A DNA stretch of 64,000 bases from contig NZ_AFPU01000001.1 of assembly GCF_000220175.1 (NCBI RefSeq), positions 717,512-781,511 on the forward strand, in the 5' to 3' direction. Under the pieces are notes generated by a model. It saw only the letters and a program-made list of their open reading frames with translations, searched no databases and was not told where the DNA came from. Of the stretch, positions 52,829-60,724 are shown one piece after another (positions within the stretch are counted from its first letter, which is position 1; each line of letters begins with the position of its first letter). The position numbers and the translations under genes are program-made. Origin of the DNA: Nitrosarchaeum koreense MY1. GTDB taxonomy: Archaea > Thermoproteota > Nitrososphaeria > Nitrososphaerales > Nitrosopumilaceae.

Positions 52829-53280
52829 AAGTTTGGTTGAATAATGTCTGGGTTTTCTAATTCTGATTCATCTACAGGTTCTGCAACTTCGGTCATGTTT
52901 TCTTGTGTTGTGGAGACATCTTCGATCTCCTCAATTGCTTCAGATACGTTACCTGCGCCCATTCCACCAATTTGGATAGGAGGACATGAAACATTGAGAC
53001 TTTTTGAAAGCAAAAAAAATGTTGGAAATAGTTCCTGATAAATCACAGATAAAATCTTGGGAACATCGTTTTCATCCTTGGTGAGAATGTCGTCTCTTTC
53101 TTTTGCATCCCCCGCTATTTTGGTCATGCCTTCAATTGTTAGGTGGACGTTTTTTGGGTTTGATAAAATTGTAAATCCGTACTTGAAAGTAGAATGTGTC
53201 TCAGCGTTTTCGATTTCATCAATTGTTGCCTCTACATCATATTTATGAAATACATTATTTTTTGGGTCGTTTTTACTCAT
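52825..53280 (-). CDS. Pilus-locus soluble protein, unknown
   Basis: The 151-residue product starts at MSKNDPKNNVFHKY (53280); a start at 53388 would add an unlikely leader. A first segment with strands and helices (KYGFTILSNPKNVHLTIEGM) precedes a helix (VIYQELFPTFFLLSK) and an acidic, probably disordered tail. The tail has the Glu/Val/Pro-rich pattern seen in some adaptor proteins. It heads the prepilin operon and diverges from the MoxR gene. Confidence 0.7.
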   Translation of the reverse strand: MSKNDPKNNVFHKYDVEATIDEIENAETHSTFKYGFTILSNPKNVHLTIEGMTKIAGDAKERDDILTKDENDVPKILSVIYQELFPTFFLLSKSLNVSCPPIQIGGMGAGNVSEAIEEIEDVSTTQENMTEVAEPVDESELENPDIIQPNL

Positions 53281-53411
53281 GGATATAGAATTCAAGTCAA
53301 CTTGTATGTTCAATTTGATTAATTGTATCTTGAAATTCATTAAACAATGTGTATGTAATATCAGCACACACATAACAGCATTAACCATATCACCACATAG
53401 ATAATCTACGC

Positions 53412-54434
53412 ATGGAGCAAAATAGAGTTATATCATCAGTTAATCATTCAAAAATAAATTCGGACAAGGTAAATCTCTCAGTATCAATATCCAAGATAAA
53501 AAAAGACACGCATAAACTATCAAAAATGTATGATTTTAAAAAATACATGGATTCTTCAGACATGATATTTCCTCCAGAAATGGATGACATGATACCAAAA
53601 GATACGCCACCATATCTAGATAATGGAGAACATTATGTGGAGCGAATTGGAAGAGCATTAAAGTTTTTCAAACAATGCGCATTAATTGGTCCCAGTGGAA
53701 CTGGAAAAACACACATCGTATACTTGGTGGCAGAATTGGCCGGACTTCCAATGTGGGAAATTAACTGTGGTTTGGCAACATCTGTCTTTGATCTTTTTGG
53801 AAGATATGTTGGATTGGGAAAAGAGAATTGGATTGATGGATTAATTACTGGATGGTGTAGAAAGGGCGGAATATTATATCTTGATGAGGCAAACATGATG
53901 AAACAAGACGTTGCAACAAAGCTAAACCCATTGCTAGACCAGAGAGGACACATGGTACTTACAGAAAAAGATAGTGAAATTATCCACAGACACAAACATG
54001 CATACATGATAATTAGCATGAACCCAGTATCATCTGAATTTGCAGGTACAAAACCAATCAACGCAGCTATGAGGAGAAGAATGAGTGTCTGGTTGAATTT
54101 TGATTATATGAGCGTAGGAGATAATATTGATGAAAAAGAATTCAAGATGGTCTCTGAAAGAGGCGGAATTTCTCTAGAAGATGCTGAAATAATTGTAAGA
54201 ATAGGTGCAAAATTAAGACAAGAATACAAAATGGGAGATCTTCCTTATGGACCATCAGTGGGAGATTTAGTAAATTGGGCAAAGATCTGTTCAGATGGAG
54301 TTGATATTCTACAAGGTGGAAATGAAACTCTGGTTCCAATGACTAGCGATGATCCAGAAATACAAGACGAAGTAAGACAAATAATTAAAAAAGTAATTGA
54401 AGGAAAAATAGCACAGCGAAATCGAAAAGTGTGA
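53412..54434 (+). CDS. MoxR-type AAA+ ATPase
   Basis: The 340-residue protein has Walker A GPSGTGKTH (residues 93-101), Walker B ILYLDEAN (about 152-160), sensor 1 in YMIISMNPVSSE and the arginine region MRRRMSVW, the CbbQ/NorQ/GvpN-like layout. Such ATPases remodel protein complexes with a VWA-domain partner, which is the next gene, four bases downstream. In a pilus locus it may serve assembly or maturation of the machine. The start is ATG. Confidence 0.88.
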   Translation: MEQNRVISSVNHSKINSDKVNLSVSISKIKKDTHKLSKMYDFKKYMDSSDMIFPPEMDDMIPKDTPPYLDNGEHYVERIGRALKFFKQCALIGPSGTGKTHIVYLVAELAGLPMWEINCGLATSVFDLFGRYVGLGKENWIDGLITGWCRKGGILYLDEANMMKQDVATKLNPLLDQRGHMVLTEKDSEIIHRHKHAYMIISMNPVSSEFAGTKPINAAMRRRMSVWLNFDYMSVGDNIDEKEFKMVSERGGISLEDAEIIVRIGAKLRQEYKMGDLPYGPSVGDLVNWAKICSDGVDILQGGNETLVPMTSDDPEIQDEVRQIIKKVIEGKIAQRNRKV

Positions 54435-54438
54435 TTAA

Positions 54439-56004
54439 ATGAAAGAAAGAGTAGAGGATGTAGCACATAAAATCTTTTTTGACATATGTGGAAAAAAACC
54501 GACGGAGATAGATCTATTTTTTTTAGATACAATTCATTTTCCAAAAATAGATTATTTGCCAATAATAACCGTATATTTACCCATGCCACGAAAAATTAAT
54601 GGGCATAGTGTCTACGAAGGAATTGTCTTTTCAAAATACGAGTCTGGAGCGCAAACAATATGGAATTTATTTTTTGCTACTGTTTGTCATGCTGCAGCAC
54701 ATGCAAATGTAACAGATTTTAGCAAATACCAAAATTGGATTAAGGATAAAGATGAAGAAAAAGCATACAAAACAATAGAAAAAATAGAAGACATTAAAGT
54801 AAATCATTTCTTAAAGACATTTTTTCCGGAATATTATCAAGAAATAAACAAAATTAATAGTACATTTAAAATGATTAATGAAAAAAGCATTCAAGACAAA
54901 TTAACATATAAAAGAAATAAATTTATGGATAGGTTTGGTTCAAAGAAAAAAATTGAGGATGTAATTAAAAATAACATTATAAAACTAGACTCTAATGATA
55001 AAAATAAGATAATTGAAATTGCAGATAAATTATATTTTAATCAAGATATCATTGAAGAAGAAAATGCACCCTATGTTGATCATCATACTCAACAAAATAA
55101 TGCAATCAATTGGAAACAAAATATTACAATAAATCCATCGGGCATAGTAGAGAAGAATGTACAGAATTTTATAGATATTTGGTTTGAACAGCAAAAACGC
55201 AGAGATAAAACGAGGAAAAAATATGGTGGTTTGACACATGATCTAAATTTTGACAAAATTGAATTTGCTCCAGAAAATATTGGAGAGTATTTGAGACTAA
55301 GAAATGCGACCCATATGTTTTTGAAAAAGATGAGCAGCCAAATGAAATTGGTTCCAAACATAATGGATGAAGGCATGCCGGAAGATATGGGACTGTTGCA
55401 AATGCAGGCAGCAATTCAGGCAGTTGCAGCTCAAAATAACAGCATTCAGATCTTTGAGCAAGATGATTATAGGAAAATAGAAGAAGAATGGGCAGTAGTT
55501 TTAGATACAAGTTCTAGCATGAGACTAAAATTTGATGAGATGAAAAAATTTGCAATAGCACTTGGAGAAGCTGCCAATGATGTAAACTCAAAAAACGGCA
55601 AGTGGGGTTTTTTTACTTTTAATAATAATTTCAGAATAGTAAAAGATCATTATGAAAAATATGATCAAACTGCAAGATCAAGAGTTGGAGGAATAGAAAT
55701 TACAGGATTGTCTTTTATAGGAGATGCGGTAAAACTATGCACAAGAATTTTAGAAAGGGAAAACATTGAAAAAAAATTTATTTTTTTAATTACAGATGGT
55801 CAACAAGTTGGAACGCTAGGAAACAATAAAGATATGGAAGATGCGATATTGGAAGCAAGAAAGAAAGGAATCACAGTGATTGCAATAGGATTGCCAGAAG
55901 GAATCACAAAGGTGTTTAATCTTTGCATTCCTTATGAAAGTCTTCGTAAAACAGTGGCAAAATTTATTTCTGCATATGCTAGAATATCAGGCGAAGATAC
56001 ATAA
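54439..56004 (+). CDS. VWA-domain protein, partner of MoxR ATPase
   Basis: The 521-residue protein has a long helical N-terminal half and a C-terminal VWA domain (about 350-510) with MIDAS elements: VVLDTSSSMRLKF (D-x-S-x-S), a Thr in EITGLSF and ITDGQQVG. This is the NorD/CbbO-like companion of MoxR ATPases. The helical part contains a CHAAAHANV segment in place of a metal-site HExxH, so protease activity is not supported. It probably binds and presents a client protein to the ATPase. Confidence 0.86.
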   Translation: MKERVEDVAHKIFFDICGKKPTEIDLFFLDTIHFPKIDYLPIITVYLPMPRKINGHSVYEGIVFSKYESGAQTIWNLFFATVCHAAAHANVTDFSKYQNWIKDKDEEKAYKTIEKIEDIKVNHFLKTFFPEYYQEINKINSTFKMINEKSIQDKLTYKRNKFMDRFGSKKKIEDVIKNNIIKLDSNDKNKIIEIADKLYFNQDIIEEENAPYVDHHTQQNNAINWKQNITINPSGIVEKNVQNFIDIWFEQQKRRDKTRKKYGGLTHDLNFDKIEFAPENIGEYLRLRNATHMFLKKMSSQMKLVPNIMDEGMPEDMGLLQMQAAIQAVAAQNNSIQIFEQDDYRKIEEEWAVVLDTSSSMRLKFDEMKKFAIALGEAANDVNSKNGKWGFFTFNNNFRIVKDHYEKYDQTARSRVGGIEITGLSFIGDAVKLCTRILERENIEKKFIFLITDGQQVGTLGNNKDMEDAILEARKKGITVIAIGLPEGITKVFNLCIPYESLRKTVAKFISAYARISGEDT

Positions 56005-56117
56005 GATTAATAAAAATAATACTTACACATTGTATGTAATTTACATTTACATATAGAATATACAAAATTCCAATGTTGGGAAGTTAGGACAATACCTAAA
56101 TGGATGAAGAAAAGTTC

Positions 56118-56765
56118 AATTAACAAAATGAAACCAAAGCTAAACAAAAGTCGTGCATTAAGTACAGTACTTACAACAGTCATCATATTGGTGGCATCAG
56201 TTGTACTTGGTTCAGGAGTTGTTCTTTATGGTGCCAGTCTTTTCCAAGGCGGTACTCAAACAGAATCAATTTCAGTATCAGGGGTAAAAGTATGGGTACA
56301 CAGCACTGATACAAACGGTATAGCTATTGGTGCAGCTAAAATAAGAAATACGGGGGATAAAGTCGTTTCAGTAGACAAAATCCAAATCAGAGGTACAGAC
56401 GTGCCATTTACCCAATGGTTCGCAGACACCACAATAAGTTCAGCAACATTCCAACAATCATTAAACCATACGGGGTGGGCAGCAACTAGTGGAACTGGAA
56501 GTATGGCTAGACAGGTAAATAACCCAGTATGTCCTGCAGGTGCAGATTTCATATCAATTGATCTTGTATCAACAGAGACAACAACTGAAGGAATATGTGC
56601 AGATCCAGGTAATGGACCAGTAGCATTAACACCAGGTCAAGCAGCAGTTATTTACTTCAAATTAAATAACGGCACTCTGACATCACTGGATTCTGGTGCA
56701 AGTGCTAGTGTCAACATATTTGCAGGTAAAACAGGTGCACCACAAAGCATTACTGTAGAAGGAAA
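56118..56765 (+). repeat. 648-bp tandem repeat, copy 1 (pilin gene)
   Basis: Matches 56875-57522 with about six base differences (one at 56422; the rest in the last 80 bases). The repeat starts ten bases before the MKPK ATG, so the promoter regions are unlike. Confidence 0.9.
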
Positions 56766-56772
56766 AGAATAA
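56128..56772 (+). CDS. Pilin/archaellin-like protein, copy 1
   Basis: The 214-residue protein has a class III signal (KLNKSRA cleaved before LSTVLTTVIILVASVVLGSGVVLYG) and a Thr/Ser-rich beta domain with two Cys (PVCPAG and GICADPG) able to form a disulfide. It is the likely major subunit, nearly identical to the next gene. An ATG at 56104 is also open, but the second copy has only the MKPK start, so that is chosen here. A TATA-like stretch (catatagaatata, near 56052-56065) lies upstream. Confidence 0.87.
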   Translation: MKPKLNKSRALSTVLTTVIILVASVVLGSGVVLYGASLFQGGTQTESISVSGVKVWVHSTDTNGIAIGAAKIRNTGDKVVSVDKIQIRGTDVPFTQWFADTTISSATFQQSLNHTGWAATSGTGSMARQVNNPVCPAGADFISIDLVSTETTTEGICADPGNGPVALTPGQAAVIYFKLNNGTLTSLDSGASASVNIFAGKTGAPQSITVEGKE

Positions 56773-56874
56773 CAAACAGAATTCATTAAAATAGGATTTT
56801 TTAGGTAAATATTTCTAATCTGTAATTCAAAAAAATTACATACTCGCCTACATAACTAACAAAATAAGATATAA

Positions 56875-57522
56875 AATTAACAAAATGAAACCAAAGCTAA
56901 ACAAAAGTCGTGCATTAAGTACAGTACTTACAACAGTCATCATATTGGTGGCATCAGTTGTACTTGGTTCAGGAGTTGTTCTTTATGGTGCCAGTCTTTT
57001 CCAAGGCGGTACTCAAACAGAATCAATTTCAGTATCAGGGGTAAAAGTATGGGTACACAGCACTGATACAAACGGTATAGCTATTGGTGCAGCTAAAATA
57101 AGAAATACGGGGGATAAAGTCGTTTCAGTAGACAAAATCCAAATCAGAGGTACAGACGTGCCATTTACCCAATGGTTCCCAGACACCACAATAAGTTCAG
57201 CAACATTCCAACAATCATTAAACCATACGGGGTGGGCAGCAACTAGTGGAACTGGAAGTATGGCTAGACAGGTAAATAACCCAGTATGTCCTGCAGGTGC
57301 AGATTTCATATCAATTGATCTTGTATCAACAGAGACAACAACTGAAGGAATATGTGCAGATCCAGGTAATGGACCAGTAGCATTAACACCAGGTCAAGCA
57401 GCAGTTATTTACTTCAAATTAAATAACGGCACTCTGACATCACTGGATTCTGGTGCAAATACTAGTGTCAACATATTTGCAGGTAAAACAGGTGCACCAC
57501 AAAGCGTAACCGTAGAAGGAAA
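56875..57522 (+). repeat. 648-bp tandem repeat, copy 2 (pilin gene)
   Basis: Second copy of the pilin gene repeat, offset by exactly 757 bases with no gap in the match. Confidence 0.9.
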
Positions 57523-57529
57523 GTCCTAG
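56885..57529 (+). CDS. Pilin/archaellin-like protein, copy 2
   Basis: Another 214-residue prepilin, identical to the first except a Pro for an Ala, a Ser-Ala to Asn-Thr change, an Ile/Val change and the last residue. Signal peptide, Cys pair and domain layout are as in copy 1. It begins at MKPKLNKS, 112 bases after the first stop, with a TATA-like stretch too close to the ATG to be its own promoter, so it may depend on upstream transcription. Confidence 0.88.
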   Translation: MKPKLNKSRALSTVLTTVIILVASVVLGSGVVLYGASLFQGGTQTESISVSGVKVWVHSTDTNGIAIGAAKIRNTGDKVVSVDKIQIRGTDVPFTQWFPDTTISSATFQQSLNHTGWAATSGTGSMARQVNNPVCPAGADFISIDLVSTETTTEGICADPGNGPVALTPGQAAVIYFKLNNGTLTSLDSGANTSVNIFAGKTGAPQSVTVEGKS

Positions 57530-57606
57530 GGTAAGGGGAATTTTTTCAAATCTTATCCAATTCGTATTTTTAAATTATAATAAAAAGAAAGACATTTTTT
57601 GCCAAT

Positions 57607-57648
57607 AGTATGTATTGTAATGTTTCACACTGGTTGATATATCAAAAA
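57607..57648 (+). promoter_or_regulatory. 42-bp repeated promoter element, copy 1
   Basis: This sequence is repeated exactly at 60664-60705. It contains the TATA-like palindrome gatatatc (57636-57643), about 24 bases before the first possible start of the ATPase gene, and an upstream part tgtattgtaatgtttcacac that is a candidate factor site. Confidence 0.75.
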
Positions 57649-57662
57649 ATTAAGAATAAAAA

Positions 57663-59207
57663 TTGAATATAATGGGCAAAAACAAAGAAGAGCAGAGTTT
57701 AGAAACATTTCTTAAAAGTGATTTTCTAAGTGAATTAAAGAATGAAACTCCAAAGGGAACAACATTAATTGAAAACTATCCATTAAAAGCGCCATTTAGC
57801 TATGCAAATATTTTACAAGACCAAGAAAATGGAAGCATATCGTATCAAGTAGACGAAACAAAACTAAATCAACAAGAAGAAATAATTTACAATCAATTAT
57901 ACAGATTAATAGAAGAAAACCTAGATTCTCCAGAAAATATTGAAAAAGATTTTGGGTTCATGTCATTTGTAAATAAGACCATTAAAGACAATACAAAATT
58001 ATTTCAAGATTATCCCCTTGCAAGTATGGAAAAGGTAAAATATTATCTAGAACGAGATATTGCAGGTTTTGGATTAATCGATCCAATTATGCATGATCCA
58101 AATATAGAAGATGTAAGTTGTAGTGGAATAGATGCTCCAATCTATGTATGGCATAGAAAATATGACAGTATTCCATGTAACATAAAATTTCAAGATGCAA
58201 AACTCAATTCATTTGTATCCAGAATAGTATTCAGAGCAGGAAAACACATTAGTTCAGCATACCCAATTTCAGATTTAGCATTAGAAGGAAATCATAGAAT
58301 TTCAGTATTGTATCAAAAAGAGGTCACTCCAAAGGGAACAAGCTTTACAATAAGAAAATTCAAACAAGATCCATATTCGGTTGTGGATCTAATATCGTTT
58401 GGAACTATCAGTGTAGATGTTGCAGCATATTTGTGGATGTTAATGGAAGCAAAAATGTCAATTATGGTCATAGGATCTACAGGCAGCGGAAAAACTACTA
58501 TTTTAAACGCAATAACGGGACTAGTCAATCCAGACTACAAAATATTTTCTGTTGAGGACGTAGCTGAAATCAACATTAAACATGAAAACTGGTTTAGCCT
58601 AGTTGCTAGAACAGGATTTGGTCCAAGTGGCGAAGGTGAAATTGGACTATATGATCTTATAAAATCAGGTGTAAGACACAGACCGGACTATATTGTGGTA
58701 GGAGAAATTAGAGGTGCAGAAGCATATGTGATGTTTCAGGCTATGGCAACAGGACACGGTGGTCTTTGTACAATGCACGCAGACAGTTTAGAATCAGCAG
58801 GTAAAAGATTACAACAGAAACCGATGGACATTCCAGCATCATATCTATCTTTGATGAATTGTGCAATAGTAATTAGAAGAGTAAAAGGACATGATGGAAA
58901 AAGCACTAGAAAAGCAATATCAGTTCAGGAACTCAACACTGCAGATGTTTATCATTCAGCATTCAAATGGGATCCAAAATCAGATTATTTTGATGTACGA
59001 TTAGAAGATAGTGTAATGTTACATAGAATTGCAGAGCAAACAGGAAGAGACATGGAACAAATATCAGAAGAATATGAAAAAAGAAAGAGGGTCATAAAAT
59101 GGCTATTACAACGTGGAATTAGAAGTTATGCCAAAGTAGCAGAAAACATTGGAAAATATTATAGAGACCCAGAAGCGTTGATGAAAAAAATTGAGTATGG
59201 TGGATAG
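57663..59207 (+). CDS. Pilus/archaellum assembly ATPase (ArlI/GspE family)
   Basis: The 514-residue protein has an N-terminal helical domain, an AGFGLIDPIMHDPNIEDVSCSG segment, Walker A GSTGSGKTT (271-279), an Asp-box region (FSVEDVAEI) and Walker B VVGEIRGAEA, then the His box GHGGLCTMHAD. It is a hexameric motor powering pilin assembly or rotation at the cytoplasmic membrane face. TTG at 57663 and ATG at 57672 are both possible starts. Its stop is directly followed by the platform gene. A plain pilus ATPase is as likely as an archaellum motor. Confidence 0.9.
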   Translation: MNIMGKNKEEQSLETFLKSDFLSELKNETPKGTTLIENYPLKAPFSYANILQDQENGSISYQVDETKLNQQEEIIYNQLYRLIEENLDSPENIEKDFGFMSFVNKTIKDNTKLFQDYPLASMEKVKYYLERDIAGFGLIDPIMHDPNIEDVSCSGIDAPIYVWHRKYDSIPCNIKFQDAKLNSFVSRIVFRAGKHISSAYPISDLALEGNHRISVLYQKEVTPKGTSFTIRKFKQDPYSVVDLISFGTISVDVAAYLWMLMEAKMSIMVIGSTGSGKTTILNAITGLVNPDYKIFSVEDVAEINIKHENWFSLVARTGFGPSGEGEIGLYDLIKSGVRHRPDYIVVGEIRGAEAYVMFQAMATGHGGLCTMHADSLESAGKRLQQKPMDIPASYLSLMNCAIVIRRVKGHDGKSTRKAISVQELNTADVYHSAFKWDPKSDYFDVRLEDSVMLHRIAEQTGRDMEQISEEYEKRKRVIKWLLQRGIRSYAKVAENIGKYYRDPEALMKKIEYGG

Positions 59208-60659
59208 ATGTCTTTTTTAAAAAGCTTTGAGCAAAAAGATAAGCAAAAAAAATTAAATAAAAAAATAGATTCTGAACTACCCTTTTTCATTACAATAGTT
59301 ACGTTGCTTTCAACAAGTGGGTTTGGGCCATATTCAATTTTTATTAAAATCAAAGATATGGAACTTTTACCACATGTTAGAAAAGAAGCAATGAAGATTT
59401 TAAAAAAGATCGATATTTTAGGCATGGACCCATTAACTGTAATGACAGAAGTAAAAGACAGGGGGCCTTCAAATTTTGGAGAGTTTCTTAGTGGATATGT
59501 ATCTGCCATTCAAAGTGGAGGAGACGTGGTAAATTATCTTAAAACTAAAATGACTAGTGCTTTTGATCTTTATGAGAATGCCCAAAAAGGGTTAGTGGAT
59601 CAGGTCAAAGCACTTGTAGATACATATCTAACAATGCAAATCGTCATTTTAGCAGTATACATCATAGTCACTGCTACAACTACGGGAGGCATAACAGGAG
59701 CACCTCCATTGGAGACAGATATTGATCCAATTTATTTTGTAATTTTAATGCCTCCAATAATTTCTGGATTATTTTTGTTTCTTGCAAAATCAATAAACAA
59801 ATCAAAGATTGACGAGATAGACTTGAAAAAAATCATAATGTTTGGAATTCCAGGGATTATTGCAGCAACTGCAATAATTTTTCTAAAAATAATACCAGAT
59901 TATAATTTGTATATTTTAGGAGGGGCATTAATTGTATCTGCAGTATGGCCCGCAATAAAATTCCAGAGCAGATACCAATTCTCCCTTGATGCAGAATCGG
60001 CAGCAGCGATAATTCTCAGAGATGTTGCAGAAGCAAGAAAAGCAGGTCTAGGTCCTGAAAAATGTGTTATTCGAGCAACAAAAAGAAAGGACTACGGATT
60101 ATTCAATAAAGTGGCAAATGGTATTTCAAACAAACTAGAGTGGGGCATGACACTAGAGAACATTTTCCAATTTATTAAAAAAGAAACTACAGACTTTCAG
60201 ATTTTAATTAATTTCAGAGTTTTGTTTGAAATAATTTCATCTGGCGGAGGTAATGTCAACACATTGGATACATTAGCAAGTATTTCAGAAAAAATTCGAA
60301 ACATAGAAAAATCAAAAAGAGATATGTTAAAACCATATGTACTAGTAGGGTTTATGCTCGTAGGAATTACCAGTTTTACAACATTGCTAGTGATTGATTC
60401 ACTTACGGGCATAGGGACAGGCCTAGAAGCAGATGAAGTAAAGAAAAACACACTCCAAATGGAATCAAATGCCCGTTTTGAATTATTAGGAATAGCCATC
60501 TTGGTTCAAGCATGGTTATCTGGGTTATTTTTAGGTAAAATCACTACAGGATCGTATTCTGCAGGATTCAGACATTCTATTATTCTAATAATAATTTCAA
60601 TGATATCAATAGCAGTAATTCAATCAAAAATATTCAGTGTCGGCACGATATTTGGTTAG
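59208..60659 (+). CDS. Pilus/archaellum membrane platform protein (ArlJ/TadC family)
   Basis: The 483-residue product has two T2SSF-type domains (about 20-140 and 270-380), each with the helical pattern ending in a Gly-rich turn (GEFLSGYVSAIQSGGDVV; FRVLFEIISSGGGNVN). Membrane helices lie at about 144-168, 178-197, 207-225, 380-400 and 425-480. It anchors the motor ATPase. Its ATG starts directly at the ATPase stop, showing coupling. Confidence 0.9.
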   Translation: MSFLKSFEQKDKQKKLNKKIDSELPFFITIVTLLSTSGFGPYSIFIKIKDMELLPHVRKEAMKILKKIDILGMDPLTVMTEVKDRGPSNFGEFLSGYVSAIQSGGDVVNYLKTKMTSAFDLYENAQKGLVDQVKALVDTYLTMQIVILAVYIIVTATTTGGITGAPPLETDIDPIYFVILMPPIISGLFLFLAKSINKSKIDEIDLKKIIMFGIPGIIAATAIIFLKIIPDYNLYILGGALIVSAVWPAIKFQSRYQFSLDAESAAAIILRDVAEARKAGLGPEKCVIRATKRKDYGLFNKVANGISNKLEWGMTLENIFQFIKKETTDFQILINFRVLFEIISSGGGNVNTLDTLASISEKIRNIEKSKRDMLKPYVLVGFMLVGITSFTTLLVIDSLTGIGTGLEADEVKKNTLQMESNARFELLGIAILVQAWLSGLFLGKITTGSYSAGFRHSIILIIISMISIAVIQSKIFSVGTIFG

Positions 60660-60663
60660 AATC

Positions 60664-60705
60664 AGTATGTATTGTAATGTTTCACACTGGTTGATATATC
60701 AAAAA
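60664..60705 (+). promoter_or_regulatory. 42-bp repeated promoter element, copy 2
   Basis: Exact copy of 57607-57648. The TATA-like gatatatc (60692-60699) is about 28 bases before the TTG start of the downstream surface protein gene. It lies within six bases of the platform gene's stop codon. Confidence 0.75.
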
Positions 60706-60724
60706 TGTAACCATTTTCCATAGA

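Noticed and set aside
56256-57309. Two 98-codon minus-strand frames at 56256-56552 and 57013-57309
   Set aside because: They are antisense shadows of the duplicated pilin genes.
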